Shown here piece after piece: positions 7,563 to 17,561 of a DNA stretch of 64,000 nt (positions are counted from its first letter, which is position 1; each line of letters begins with the position of its first letter). The position numbers and the translations under genes are program-made. Location: positions 744,001-808,000 of the forward strand of contig JADJPM010000001.1 of the NCBI GenBank assembly GCA_016713245.1, read 5' to 3'. The notes beneath the pieces were generated by a model. That model had not been told where the DNA came from, ran no database searches, and was given only the letters and a program-made list of their open reading frames with translations. This DNA comes from Verrucomicrobiaceae bacterium (GTDB taxonomy: Bacteria; Verrucomicrobiota; Verrucomicrobiia; Verrucomicrobiales; Verrucomicrobiaceae).

Positions 7563-9737
7563 ATGTCCGATGTCCTCCAGTTTGAATGCGGAGCATGCCG
7601 CACCCAGCTCACCGTGCCGTCCCACATGGCGGGGATCAGTGGCCCGTGCCCGACGTGCGGACAGACGGTGACCTCTCCGTCAGCGCCGCCTCCCGCACCT
7701 GCTGCGCCGGCCTTTGGATTTGGCATGCAGCCACCAGCTCCGCAGTGGACGCCGCCCCCTGCGGAGGCCCCTCCTCCCGCGATGATGCCCCCGATGGGTG
7801 GTTTTCAGCCTCCCGCCTCCATGCCTCCTCAGCCTCCTGCTGGCATCCCAGGTTTTGGCCAAACAATGCTCGGCGGCTATGCAGGCGGCGATCCCAGCAT
7901 GCCGGGTGCCTCACCCACCGGGACGAGCCTCCCACCACGCCGGGCACCCGGGCAGGTGCCGCAGACCTCCACGCCGCCTCCAGGCCAACCCGCTTGGTCT
8001 CCTCCCGGAGGAGGGCTAGGCCTCGGACTGCCGCCGAATGATCCAGCCGCCCCGATGCCGGGACTCCCAGCCATGGGAAATCCGCCCACGCAGGCCCAAT
8101 CACGCCTCATCCCTGGTGCCCCCATGATTCCTTCCATGCCCGCCTCCGCTGCTGGCATGACGAATTCCCTTCCCGCAGGCTCCCTGCTCGGGCGTGACGT
8201 TCCCGCCGCCCCCGTCACCCCCTCGACGATGGCTCTCCCGGCCAATGGAGGCTTTCCAGCCTCGGCCTTTGGCGGTCAGGCAGGTGCCCCCATGTTACCC
8301 GCGGCGCCTGCTTCACCTCTGCCAGGCGGTCGAAACCTCGCGGCCCTGCGTCCCAATCGTGGGGCCAATTTCATCCGCCTCGGCCTCGCCGCCGTCTTCT
8401 TGCTCGGGTTCCTCGGCATCGCTGGGTTTCTGCTGAAGGACACCATCTCAGCTTACCTCAGCCCCACCGCCGATGTTCCGGTAGAGGTCAAACCGTCCAT
8501 TCCATCGAATACGCCTCCTGCCAAAACGGACGCCCCGGAGGCTGGCACGCCCACAAAGGCCGAAAAGCCCCTTCTCACCACGACGACACCGGAGCCGCTG
8601 CCTGAAAAGCCTGCCTCCGAATCGGCTGGAACGAGCCAACCTCTGATGGGCACCGTCTCGGGCCTCGAAGATAGCCCCATTCCCAAAGCAGAACCCGCCA
8701 CCGCCGCTGAAATCGCCATGGTGAAGACCGCTGGCTCCGCAGAAGCTCCTCCAGCGACGACTGCCACTGGCGACCGCCTCCTTGAGGTGCCTGTAGCGAC
8801 TTCCACCTCGAAGACACCCGCGATCCCTGAGGCCGCTCCCGGTGCGCCCACACCTCGTGGTGCCATGACCGGCTCCCTCGATGACAAGCCGAGCGAAAAA
8901 ATCCCCGCTGAGGCCGAGCCAGCTCTCAAGACTCTGAAAGCCTTTCTCGATGCTGGGTCCGCCGAAGAACGCTCCAACCATGTGCTCGGAGCCGAGCTGA
9001 TGAAGCCCCTGCTCGATCGCTATTACTCACGGAACAACGACGGCCCCATCACCATCGATCACATCACCTTCGGACGCTTTGACAAACAGCCCGAACTCGG
9101 TGCCGGTGCCCACTGCATCTTCCACATCGAGAGCAAAACGTGGGAGTATCCCGTGCCCGCCATGCTCGAAGAACAGGCCGATGGTTGGAAGGTCGATTGG
9201 CTCACCTTCATCGAGCTGAAGGACCGCAAGCTGGAAGAATTTTTCAAAACTTACCAAGAGGGCAAAGCCGCCTTCCATGTCGGTATCTTCCGCCAGCACT
9301 ACTTCGGCGATGAAGTGCCCAATCGTGAGCAGAAGGATGCCTTTAGCATCGGCCTACCGCGTCCGAATCCCTTCCGCTCTCCGGTTTTCCTCAGCAAAGA
9401 TGCCGAACTCGCCCGTCAGCTCCGTGACCGGCTGCCGTGGGAAGTCCATGTGTGGGCCATCGTCGAGCTCGAATGGAAAAAGCTCGGCAGCCAGCAGTGG
9501 GTGGAGCTCGTCTCCGTGCCGCAGATGCATTGGTATTCCATCCCCGCCGCACCACGCCCCATCTCCACCTCGGAAAAGCTGCCCGCCGAAGCCCCCACCG
9601 GTGGCGAAGCCCTCCCTCCCGGCATCAAGCGTTCCCCAGCCGGATCATCCCAGACCATTCAAAAGGCCACGGCCGTCTCAGATCAGGAATTCCCACCTGG
9701 CATCAAACGCTCCTCGCCATCCACGCGGTCTCGTTGA
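7563..9737 (+). CDS. Zinc-ribbon, proline-rich single-pass membrane protein
   Basis: A 724-residue protein. The N-terminus is a zinc ribbon (ECGAC...CPTCG), followed by about 200 residues rich in Pro, Gly, Met and Ala. One membrane helix (FIRLGLAAVFLLGFLGIAGF) lies near residue 275, followed by an Ala/Pro/Thr/Lys-rich stalk. A folded C-terminal domain of about 200 residues (from PALKTLKAFLDAGSAEERS) contains paired WEYPV and WKVDWLTFIELKD strands. The short repeat PPGIKRS occurs twice near the end. AGGA lies 5 nt before ATG 7563, which decides the start. Similar zinc-ribbon stalk proteins occur in Verrucomicrobia without assigned function. Confidence 0.7.
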   Translation: MSDVLQFECGACRTQLTVPSHMAGISGPCPTCGQTVTSPSAPPPAPAAPAFGFGMQPPAPQWTPPPAEAPPPAMMPPMGGFQPPASMPPQPPAGIPGFGQTMLGGYAGGDPSMPGASPTGTSLPPRRAPGQVPQTSTPPPGQPAWSPPGGGLGLGLPPNDPAAPMPGLPAMGNPPTQAQSRLIPGAPMIPSMPASAAGMTNSLPAGSLLGRDVPAAPVTPSTMALPANGGFPASAFGGQAGAPMLPAAPASPLPGGRNLAALRPNRGANFIRLGLAAVFLLGFLGIAGFLLKDTISAYLSPTADVPVEVKPSIPSNTPPAKTDAPEAGTPTKAEKPLLTTTTPEPLPEKPASESAGTSQPLMGTVSGLEDSPIPKAEPATAAEIAMVKTAGSAEAPPATTATGDRLLEVPVATSTSKTPAIPEAAPGAPTPRGAMTGSLDDKPSEKIPAEAEPALKTLKAFLDAGSAEERSNHVLGAELMKPLLDRYYSRNNDGPITIDHITFGRFDKQPELGAGAHCIFHIESKTWEYPVPAMLEEQADGWKVDWLTFIELKDRKLEEFFKTYQEGKAAFHVGIFRQHYFGDEVPNREQKDAFSIGLPRPNPFRSPVFLSKDAELARQLRDRLPWEVHVWAIVELEWKKLGSQQWVELVSVPQMHWYSIPAAPRPISTSEKLPAEAPTGGEALPPGIKRSPAGSSQTIQKATAVSDQEFPPGIKRSSPSTRSR

Positions 9738-9799
9738 GGTAGAAACCTCCCGCGCATTAGGTTGACCATACTTCATGCCCGCCTAGCCTCGCGGCCCTT

Positions 9800-10963
9800 A
9801 TGGCACTCGAAAACGTCAGACTCGGCATCGTTGGACTTGGCAACATGGGCAAGGCACACCTTGCGAACATTCGCGCCGGGAAAGTTCCCGGACTTCGCGT
9901 CACCGCGTTGTGCGAGAGCCACGGCACCATCCCGCCGCTCCAGGACGGCGAGACATCCTTCACCGATGTCTCCAAAATGATCTCCAGCGGCCTCATCGAC
10001 GCCATTTTGATCTGCACCCCGCACTTCAGCCACACCACCATCGGCATCGAGGCCCTCACCGCTGGCCTCCACGTCCTCGTCGAGAAGCCCATCTCCGTGC
10101 ACAAGGCCGATTGCGAGCGCCTCATCGCCGCGCACACGAACAAGAAGCAGATCTTCGCCGCCATGTTCAACATGCGCACGAACGCCACCTTCAAGAAAGT
10201 GAAGGACCTCATCGACAGCGGCGAGCTCGGCGAAATCCGCCGCGTGCATTGGGAAGTCACCAACTGGTTCCGCACCAACTACTACTACGCCACCGGCGGC
10301 TGGCGTGGCACCTGGAAGGGCGAAGGCGGCGGCGTGCTCATGAATCAGTGCCCGCACAATCTCGACCTCTTCCAATGGATGTTCGGCATGCCGCAGCGCG
10401 TGCGTGGCTTCTGCCAGTTCGGCCGTTTCCATCAAGTCGAGGTCGAGGACGATGTCACCGCCGTGCTGCAATACGACAGCGGCACCACCGCCACCTTCGT
10501 CACCTCCACCGGCGAGGCGCCGGGCTGCAACCGCCTCGAAATCTCCGGCGAGCAGGGCCGTGTCACCGTCACCGATGGCACCAAAATCCACTTCCAGCGC
10601 AACCGCCAGCCCATGAGCAAATTCTGCATGGAGGCCGAAGCTGCCTTTGCCATGCCCGAGAGCTGGCACATGGACATTCCCGTGGCAGAAAGCGGCGGCC
10701 AGCACATCGAGATCCTGCAAAACTTCACCAACGCCATCCTCAAGGACGAAAAGCTCCTCTCGCCCGCCGAGGAAGGCACCCGCAGCGTCGAGCTCGCCAA
10801 TGCCATCCTGCTCTCCACCTGGCAGGACAAGACCATCGAACTCCCCATGAGCAGCGCCGACTACGAGCGCCTCCTCATCGAAAAAGGCGAGAAGAGCACC
10901 TTCCAGAAGACCAAGGTCGTCGCCAAAGCCACCAGCGACGACTTCGCGAAGAGCTTCCGGTAA
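9800..10963 (+). CDS. Gfo/Idh/MocA-family NAD(P)-dependent oxidoreductase
   Basis: A 387-residue protein. The Rossmann motif GLGNMG lies near residue 12 (VRLGIVGLGNMGKAH). The family EKP motif follows (HVLVEKPIS), where Lys takes part in catalysis, and then the C-terminal alpha/beta domain (GGGVLMNQCPHNLDLFQWMFG). Members oxidise or reduce sugars, inositols and their derivatives with NAD(P). It has no signal peptide and so is cytoplasmic, in contrast to its secreted neighbours. It converges on the PVC heme-protein gene, with a palindrome between the two stops. Confidence 0.9.
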   Translation: MALENVRLGIVGLGNMGKAHLANIRAGKVPGLRVTALCESHGTIPPLQDGETSFTDVSKMISSGLIDAILICTPHFSHTTIGIEALTAGLHVLVEKPISVHKADCERLIAAHTNKKQIFAAMFNMRTNATFKKVKDLIDSGELGEIRRVHWEVTNWFRTNYYYATGGWRGTWKGEGGGVLMNQCPHNLDLFQWMFGMPQRVRGFCQFGRFHQVEVEDDVTAVLQYDSGTTATFVTSTGEAPGCNRLEISGEQGRVTVTDGTKIHFQRNRQPMSKFCMEAEAAFAMPESWHMDIPVAESGGQHIEILQNFTNAILKDEKLLSPAEEGTRSVELANAILLSTWQDKTIELPMSSADYERLLIEKGEKSTFQKTKVVAKATSDDFAKSFR

Positions 10964-10968
10964 CGAGC

Positions 10969-10995
10969 AGCCTTGTTGCGGGGCAACAAGGCTAC
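10969..10995 (-). repeat. GTAG-footed palindrome between convergent genes
   Basis: Read on the minus strand, GTAG is followed by CCTTGTTGC, a short loop and GCAACAAGG. The stem is AGCCTTGTTGC (10969-10979) against GCAACAAGGCT (10983-10993), 11 bp and perfect. The TAG of the foot (10994-10992) is the stop codon of the PVC heme-protein gene. It resembles REP elements and may also terminate transcription from both sides. Confidence 0.75.
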
Positions 10996-13900
10996 TTCAG
11001 CGTCTGCAACCACGCCACGAGGTCCGCGAGACCTTGCGGACCAATCGCACCCGCGAGACCGGGCGGCATGAGGGAGTCTTTCAGTTCCTCTTTCTTGACG
11101 ATGTTGACCTTTTTGACGGTGGTGGAGGCACCACCGGCCATGCGCAGCGTCAGTTCCGCATCCGTTTCACTCACGACATACCCCATGACGGCTTGACCTT
11201 CCTTCGTCGTCACGTTTTGGCCGACGAAGCTGTGCTCGATGGCGGCGCTGGGGTAGAGGATGGCGGTGAAGAGGCCGTCTTGGCTGAGCTTCGCGCCGAT
11301 TTGCGTGAGATCGGGGCCGAAGTCGATGAACTGGCCTTTGACGCGATGGCAGGCCACGCAACCGGCCTGCATGAACATGGCCTGACCTTTGGCGGCATCG
11401 CCCTTCAGCTTCATGAGTTCGGGTAGTTTGGGGAAATTGGCCAAACCTTGCGCGGCAGGCAGCGGCAGCTCGCGGGCGGCTTGATCGCGCAGACCGGCAT
11501 CGGTGCTGCGACTGAGCGCGAGAGCGGCCTGGTCTTTGAACTGCGGCGGCAACTTGCCTTCCGACTGCCATTTCAGGATGGCGCGACCACCTTCGCCGCT
11601 GAGCGCGAGGGCGTCGAGGAGCACGCGGCGCACGTCCTCGCGCTTCTCCGGCCAGAAATGCTGGTTCATGACCGCCACCGCCGCGCGATCACTCACGCGA
11701 CCGAGCGCCGCAATGAGCGCCTTGGCCGATTTCGCGTCCGCATCCTTCAAAAAGCGCAACGCACCATCCCAGTTCGCCGCGATGAGCCGCGCCGCGTTCA
11801 CCGACTCCGGCGCGTTCGGGTTCGCGCTGATGAAATCGAGCAGTTCCTTCTCAAAGCCCGTCAGGTTTAACTTTTCGACCAACGCCACAAACTCCGGTTT
11901 GCCCACCACCGGCTTCAAAAGCGAATCGAGCCGCGTTTTCGCCTCTGGATTCGAGGTGATGGCATTGCGGTCGAGCAGCGCAGTGGATGCGAGGGCCGTC
12001 TCGGCATCGGCTTTGAGGAAGATGGTCAAAGCGGCTTTGGATACTTCGTCACGGTGATGGTAGGAGAGAAGTTGGAGGGAGCGGAGGAGGCTGAGCTTGG
12101 TCAGCTTAAGGGAGTTGGAATGCTTCAGATTGTCTTTGGTCACCCATTCGCTGATTCTTGAAGCTGCTTTCTGGTCACGGTCCCGCCAAGCCAGCAGTTC
12201 ACTATGTGAGAGAGGCTTTGCTGCGCCCTGATTAACTTTGTCCCAGCCTTCGCGTCTGGAGTTCCAACTCAAATCATTGGCGATCCCAAGCGCTTCAACC
12301 GACCATCGGTCTGTTACATCAAATCCGCCAAAGTTCATGGCTATGAACTGGTTGGCTTGGGGACTCTTATCGAATCGCAAAGCCAAGGTAACTTCACGAC
12401 GAACAGATGGAGAAGGATCGCCGATGACCTTCGTGATGACTTCACGCAGCATCTCAGGATGAGCTTGTTGCAGCAGACGACGGGCGACGCGGATGGCGGT
12501 GATGCGGATGTTGGGATCGGTGTCGGTGAGGGCTTTGGTGAGGCACTCGGGCAGAGTCAGGTCGTGCGGGTTGGGTTTGTCGGCACCGGGATTGATGCGC
12601 TCCCATTCATGAGCGGCGAGCAGCCACAAGGCACGAGCGCGATGCTGTGGGACGGATTTCGTGTCGTGGAAGAGCTTGTGAAGCTCGGGCTCGGCTTCGG
12701 AGCCGATTTCTTCGAGCTTCTTCCAGGCGAGATAGCGTGCATCTTCATTCGGGGATTTGAGGCCCTGGAGTAGCGCTGTCCACTGATCTCCCTTCGTGAT
12801 GTCATGCTGAGGCACATACTTCTCCGCCGCCTTCGTCGTCACGCGGAACAACCGCCCGCGTGTCACATCACCCATGCCATGCCCGCCGACGCCGGGGTCA
12901 TACCAGTCGGCGACGATCAATGAGCCATCGGGGGCGACGGCGACGTCGCTGGGGCGGAACCAGCGGTTCTGGCTGCCTTCGAGGAGGTTGACGATCTCGG
13001 CTTTGTAGCCAGCGCCGTCGGGTTGGGTGATGTAGCCGCGGACGACGTTCGGGCCGGCGTCGCAGTGGAGGGGTTGGCCGTGGAAGATGCTGGGCAAAAG
13101 GTCGCCTTCATACACCTGCATGCCGGTGGGGCTGCCGGCGCCGGTCATGAGCATGTTCGGGACGACGCCGGGATCGTTTTGATGCCAGTGACGCTGCGGA
13201 ATTTCGCTTTCCCAGCCGATGCGCGGCGTCTGCCAGCCTGCGCCGGTCATTTCGTCGGAGTAGCCGTAGTTGCCGAACTCCATGACGTAGTTGATGCGCA
13301 CGCCTTTGTTGCCGTCGTCGTCGTTGTCGCTCTGCCACATCGTGCCGAAGCTATCGACGGCGACTTCCCAGTTGTTGCGGAAGTTCCAGGCGAGCACCTC
13401 GACGTTGCTGCCATCGAGTTCGCAACGGAAAACCATGCCCTGCTGATACGGGCGGTTGTTTTGATTGGTGCACTTCACACCGTGGATGTCGGTGATGAGG
13501 TTGCCGTTTTTGTCGCAGAGCTGCTTGCCGGCGTTGCCGAAATTGAAGTAGAGGCGGCCATCGGGGCCGAAGTGGAAGGCGTGGATGCCGTGGTCGTGCT
13601 GTGCGCCGCCGATCTTCGTGAACATGAGCTCTTTGCGGTCGGCTTTGTCGTCGCCGTTGTCGTCGATGAGCCAGAAAACGTCGTCGCCGCAGGAGATGAG
13701 CGCTTTGTTGCCGAGCACGCAGATGCCGTGGGCGCTGTTCACGTCGCGGCCCTGATGGAAGACGGTGGATTTGTCCGCCTTCGCGTCGCCATCGGTGTCT
13801 TCGAGGATGAGGATGCGGTCGCCCTCGGCGCGTTCGCCGTTGTGCTTGCGGTAATTGATGACTTCGCACACCCACACGCGTCCGCGATGGTCGATGTCGA

Positions 13901-14525
13901 TGCTGGCAGGCGAAAGCATCATCGGCTCGCTGGCGAAGAGCTGCACGGTGAGTTCGGGATGCACGTCGAGCTGCTCGGTGGCGGATTCCGGCTCATGCGC
14001 GGCGGTGTTGTTGTCGCTGGCGGTGATGGGGCCGGGATTTTCGGTGTAAACGGCGAAGGTGACGCTGGTGCTGCCCTGCCTCGTGCCGCCTTCATCGAGA
14101 GCGCCGCGTGCTTTGAAGCGTTTCGTGCCCGCAGGCAGGTTGAAGGCGATGACGCTGTTCGCGTGCGTGCCGAGGCCGTATTCGATGGCTTTGCCAGCGC
14201 TGCGCAGGGTCTGACCTTCGCAGTTTGAATTCACGCGCACGCCGCCCCAGCCGCTCAGTGCGGATTTCCATTCGACCTCGGTGAGTTTCTTCTCGCTGCC
14301 ATCGCCGAGCACGAGCCGCGGCTCCGCCCAGTCCGCCCAATCGGCGGTGAAGCCGTTTCCGCCATCGGTGACGACGAGGAAGAGCTCCTTTGCACCTTCG
14401 AGCGAGACATCGATGTCCACGCTGTGGTTCGGCGTTTTGATGTCGATGACCGGCGAGCGGAAAAGAGGCTTCGGCGCGGCGAGGGCGAGCGTGGGGAGCA
14501 GGAGGAGGCTGAGGGCGAGGCGCAT
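10992..14525 (-). CDS. PVC-type membrane-bound heme-binding CxxCH protein
   Basis: A 1177-residue secreted protein starting with MRLALSLLLLPTLALA. An NPCBM-like jelly roll comes first (about residues 20-160, DWADWAEPRLVLGDG... AIEYGLGTHANS). A beta-propeller of the PVC membrane-bound dehydrogenase type follows (about 190-560, with ASIDIDHRGRVWVCEVINYR and DGRLYFNFGNAGKQ). HEAT-like helical repeats fill about 600-1000. A C-terminal cytochrome c domain has CVACH near residue 1057. Known relatives are thought to couple oxidation of carbohydrate or alcohol substrates to electron transport, but no substrate is established. ATG 14525 is chosen for the signal peptide. The stop codon lies in the GTAG palindrome. 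Confidence 0.9.
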   Translation of the reverse strand: MRLALSLLLLPTLALAAPKPLFRSPVIDIKTPNHSVDIDVSLEGAKELFLVVTDGGNGFTADWADWAEPRLVLGDGSEKKLTEVEWKSALSGWGGVRVNSNCEGQTLRSAGKAIEYGLGTHANSVIAFNLPAGTKRFKARGALDEGGTRQGSTSVTFAVYTENPGPITASDNNTAAHEPESATEQLDVHPELTVQLFASEPMMLSPASIDIDHRGRVWVCEVINYRKHNGERAEGDRILILEDTDGDAKADKSTVFHQGRDVNSAHGICVLGNKALISCGDDVFWLIDDNGDDKADRKELMFTKIGGAQHDHGIHAFHFGPDGRLYFNFGNAGKQLCDKNGNLITDIHGVKCTNQNNRPYQQGMVFRCELDGSNVEVLAWNFRNNWEVAVDSFGTMWQSDNDDDGNKGVRINYVMEFGNYGYSDEMTGAGWQTPRIGWESEIPQRHWHQNDPGVVPNMLMTGAGSPTGMQVYEGDLLPSIFHGQPLHCDAGPNVVRGYITQPDGAGYKAEIVNLLEGSQNRWFRPSDVAVAPDGSLIVADWYDPGVGGHGMGDVTRGRLFRVTTKAAEKYVPQHDITKGDQWTALLQGLKSPNEDARYLAWKKLEEIGSEAEPELHKLFHDTKSVPQHRARALWLLAAHEWERINPGADKPNPHDLTLPECLTKALTDTDPNIRITAIRVARRLLQQAHPEMLREVITKVIGDPSPSVRREVTLALRFDKSPQANQFIAMNFGGFDVTDRWSVEALGIANDLSWNSRREGWDKVNQGAAKPLSHSELLAWRDRDQKAASRISEWVTKDNLKHSNSLKLTKLSLLRSLQLLSYHHRDEVSKAALTIFLKADAETALASTALLDRNAITSNPEAKTRLDSLLKPVVGKPEFVALVEKLNLTGFEKELLDFISANPNAPESVNAARLIAANWDGALRFLKDADAKSAKALIAALGRVSDRAAVAVMNQHFWPEKREDVRRVLLDALALSGEGGRAILKWQSEGKLPPQFKDQAALALSRSTDAGLRDQAARELPLPAAQGLANFPKLPELMKLKGDAAKGQAMFMQAGCVACHRVKGQFIDFGPDLTQIGAKLSQDGLFTAILYPSAAIEHSFVGQNVTTKEGQAVMGYVVSETDAELTLRMAGGASTTVKKVNIVKKEELKDSLMPPGLAGAIGPQGLADLVAWLQTLK

Positions 14526-14535
14526 GGCGTGGAGG

Positions 14536-14574
14536 ACTGAAAATTGAGAATTGAGAAGTGAAAACTGAAAATTG
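14536..14574. repeat. GAAAATTG/GAGAATTG/GAAAACTG tract, copy 1
   Basis: An A-rich tract of near-repeating 7-8-mers lies just upstream of ATG 14525 in otherwise GC-rich DNA. The same words recur at 17562-17600 and, inverted, at 17632-17673. Confidence 0.75.
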
Positions 14575-14660
14575 GCGCTGACGCGGAGGTGAGAACGAAT
14601 ACGGAAGTCGCTGGCGGTCCCTTCTGTCACTCATGTCCCTTGGGTCCTTTCGAGAATGGC

Positions 14661-14685
14661 AAAGCCCAGGGAGCGCCTGGGCTTT
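14661..14685 (-). terminator. Terminator hairpin after the M16 peptidase gene
   Basis: AAAGCCCAGG (14661-14670) pairs perfectly with CCTGGGCTTT (14676-14685) around a 5-nt loop. It lies 35 nt after the stop of the minus-strand peptidase gene and upstream of the PVC heme-protein gene, separating the two units. Confidence 0.75.
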
Positions 14686-14720
14686 GAGAGAGGTTTGAAG
14701 GCTTCGGAAGGGCTTCGCCG

Positions 14721-17537
14721 CTACTTCTTCGCGTTCGGCACGATGTTCGCCGTCACGGCTTTGGCCTTGGGAAGGTATTTCTTCGCCAGCGGGATGAGGT
14801 CGGACTTTTTGATGCCGGTGATGTCGCTGACGAAGGTGCGGGACCAGTCGAGACGCTGGGGATGCTCCTGGGAGCAGCGGAGGACGGTGGAGGACCAGTA
14901 GCGGTTGTCACGGCGCTGCTGCTCGATCTGCGAGACGACGGGCTTGTGAGCACGCTCGAACTCATCGTCGGTGATCTCGCCGGTGGCGAGTTGATCAGCG
15001 ATCTCGATGCTGAGCTTGGCGAGCTTTTCGACCTGCTCAGGCTTGCACTCGATCATGGTGACGACGTAGCCGTAGCCGGTGAAGGCATCGCTGGCGAGGT
15101 GGTAGCAGGCGGGCGAGTAGGTATCGGCCAGCTCCTCGCGGATTTTCACGCGAAGGCGGTCATCGAGGATGCTGGCGAGCAACATGAGGCGACGGGCACG
15201 AGCGACATCGCTGGGCATGTCTTCGGTAGGCCAGTAGATGGTGGCGATGGCTTTCGGGATCTCGGTGTCGAAGGGGAAGGACTTGCTCTCGGCAGGCTTC
15301 GGGAAGGCAAGGGTGCGTTCCTTGGCGTAGTCGGGCTTTTTGTCAGCACGCTTCGGCAAAGCGCCAAGCGTCTTGGCGACGGCGGCGAGGGCTTTTTCGA
15401 GATCGGCATCGCCGACGATGGTGACTTCGAGGAAATCTTCGGTGAGAGCCGGCGTGAGCCAGGCCTTCACTTCATCGAGCGTGCGCTGTTTGAGCACGTC
15501 CTTGGCCGGGAAGCCCCAGCGAGGATCGCCGCCATGGGTGAAGGCCATCACCTCGTTGTTCATGATGCCTTCGGCGGTGTGCTGAAGCTGGGTGTAGAGC
15601 GGGTCGATGTTCTTCTCAAACTGACGGGCGGCCTCGATGCGGTAGCCGGGAGCGGTGAGGCAGGCGGCGAGGAGCTGGAGCTGGGCTTCGAGATCGGCAG
15701 GCGTGGTGCGACCGGAGAGGAGGAAGGCCTCATCACCGATGCTGAAATCACTGCCGACGGTCTTGCTGGCAAAGATGCGGCGCAATTCATCAACATCGTG
15801 CTTCACGAGGCCACCGAGCTGGAAGGTGCTGCCGGCGTAAGGGATGAGGCCGGGCTTGTCGGCGGGAGCGGTGAGCTTGCCACCGCCGAAGTTCACGAGC
15901 ACGCGGATGGTGCCTTTTTCGAACTCGGTGCGCTTGAAGTTGAAGCGCACGTTGTTCTCAAACACCGCCTGCGTGACCTCGAGGTCCTTCGCCTCGCTAC
16001 GGGAGGCGACTTTGCCTGCGGGGCCGATGTCGGTGTAGGCAAAGGCGGCGGTCTCTTCCATCGCAGGAGCCTCGACGGGCTTGGCGGCGCTGGCTTTGTA
16101 AACGTCGGTGATTTGCTTCGAGGCATCGCCATCGAGCTTCAGATTACCGCCGAGGAAGATCTGGATGTCATCGCCCTTCCAATCGGCAACGAGAGCGGCG
16201 TGGCTGTCCTCTTTCTTCAAAGTGGCGAGCACTTTCGCGACGCGAACGAGGTCGTCCTTCGGATGGGTGAAGACCTTTTTCGCGGCGATCTGGCTGACGA
16301 GGCCGCTGGCGAGGTCGCGAGACTTGCGGGTATCCGCCTGGTCGGCGCGGAGCTTGGCACCTTTGAGCGTGGAGGCCTTCACTTCGGCGAATTCGGCGTC
16401 GGTGAAGCCATGCTGGATGGCGCGGCGGATTTCCGTCTCGATCAAGGCGAGGGCGGGCTTCCAGTTCTTCGGATCGCATTGAGCCTGGATGCCGCTGGTG
16501 AAGACGAAATCGAACTGCTCATAGCTGTAAGCCTCCGCACCGATGATGGGAGCGCCTTCCGCCTTGGCGAGCTTCGAGAGGCGCTGGTTGATCATGCTAT
16601 CGGCGAGGATGCGGACGAGGTTTTTGCGGCGTTCCTCGGTGGTGTCCGGCTTGTTCTCGGCCTGGCGGAGACGCTCAACAGAAAGGGTGAGGGCCTGCGA
16701 TTCCATCTCGGTGTGCAGCTTGGCGATCAAACCGTGGCCGGTGGAGATTTTGCCAAGCGAGGGGTCTTTCACTTCGGGAGCGGCCTTGGCGGACTCGAAA
16801 TGCTTTTTGATCGCGGCGATAACCGCGGCAGTGTCTTTGAAGTCACCGACGGCGACCACGGTGGCACGCTGAGGCGCATACCATTTGCCGTAGAAGTCCA
16901 CGAAGCGCTGACGAGACATCGACTTGAGAGTGCTCTCGATGCCGATGGGCAGACGCTTCGGCAGAAGGGACTCTGGCAGGGCGAATTTATAGCCTTCGAG
17001 CATGGTGCGATACTCGATGCTATCGCGGGAGAGCTTTTCGCTGAGGATGATGCCGCGCTCTTTGTCGATCTCGTCCTTCTTGAGCAGCATGCCGTCGAGG
17101 TCATCGCGGAAGAGGCGGAGGCCGTCGTCGAGGTATTTGGCATTCACCTCGGGGAGTTCGAGCATGTACACGGTCTCCTTGAACGAGGTGTGGGCATTGG
17201 TATCCGCACCGAAGCCCATGCCGAGGCGCTGAAAGAACTTCACCATGTCGCCATCCTCGCCGCCTTTGAAGGTGCGGGTGCCGTTGAAGGCCATGTGCTC
17301 CAAAAAGTGCGCCATGCCCTGCTGGTCGTCCTCTTCCATCAGCGAGCCCACATCCATGTAGAGGCGGATGCTGGCACGTCCGGGCGGCTCGTCATGCGGC
17401 AGCACGAGGTAGCGAAGTCCGTTCTCCAACGAGCCAAAGATGGCCTTCGGGTCCGGCTTGAGGTCGGAAGCGTCTTGCGGCCAGCCGGCGAAGATCGTGC
17501 AACTGGTGAGAAGGAGGCAGAAGAAGGTTCGGAGCAT
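14721..17537 (-). CDS. M16-family (pitrilysin/insulinase) zinc metallopeptidase
   Basis: A 938-residue exported protein (MLRTFFCLLLTSCTIFAGWP) with a four-domain M16 plan. The inverted zinc motif HFLEH is at residues 77-81, and the distal metal-binding Glu lies in the conserved stretch EIDKERGIILSE about 80 residues later. The second half holds the inactive pseudo-peptidase repeat with the usual R-Y type C-terminal region (REELADTYSPACYH). The length matches single-chain two-repeat M16B enzymes of the periplasm. Likely role: degrading short peptides or misfolded fragments. ATG 17537 is used because the upstream frame runs through an A/T-rich repeat tract. Confidence 0.92.
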   Translation of the reverse strand: MLRTFFCLLLTSCTIFAGWPQDASDLKPDPKAIFGSLENGLRYLVLPHDEPPGRASIRLYMDVGSLMEEDDQQGMAHFLEHMAFNGTRTFKGGEDGDMVKFFQRLGMGFGADTNAHTSFKETVYMLELPEVNAKYLDDGLRLFRDDLDGMLLKKDEIDKERGIILSEKLSRDSIEYRTMLEGYKFALPESLLPKRLPIGIESTLKSMSRQRFVDFYGKWYAPQRATVVAVGDFKDTAAVIAAIKKHFESAKAAPEVKDPSLGKISTGHGLIAKLHTEMESQALTLSVERLRQAENKPDTTEERRKNLVRILADSMINQRLSKLAKAEGAPIIGAEAYSYEQFDFVFTSGIQAQCDPKNWKPALALIETEIRRAIQHGFTDAEFAEVKASTLKGAKLRADQADTRKSRDLASGLVSQIAAKKVFTHPKDDLVRVAKVLATLKKEDSHAALVADWKGDDIQIFLGGNLKLDGDASKQITDVYKASAAKPVEAPAMEETAAFAYTDIGPAGKVASRSEAKDLEVTQAVFENNVRFNFKRTEFEKGTIRVLVNFGGGKLTAPADKPGLIPYAGSTFQLGGLVKHDVDELRRIFASKTVGSDFSIGDEAFLLSGRTTPADLEAQLQLLAACLTAPGYRIEAARQFEKNIDPLYTQLQHTAEGIMNNEVMAFTHGGDPRWGFPAKDVLKQRTLDEVKAWLTPALTEDFLEVTIVGDADLEKALAAVAKTLGALPKRADKKPDYAKERTLAFPKPAESKSFPFDTEIPKAIATIYWPTEDMPSDVARARRLMLLASILDDRLRVKIREELADTYSPACYHLASDAFTGYGYVVTMIECKPEQVEKLAKLSIEIADQLATGEITDDEFERAHKPVVSQIEQQRRDNRYWSSTVLRCSQEHPQRLDWSRTFVSDITGIKKSDLIPLAKKYLPKAKAVTANIVPNAKK

Positions 17538-17561
17538 GGTGGTGGGGCGGAACAGGTTGGG

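Noticed and set aside
13023..14228. 401-codon plus-strand frame
   Set aside because: Antisense to the PVC heme-protein propeller domain; shadow composition.
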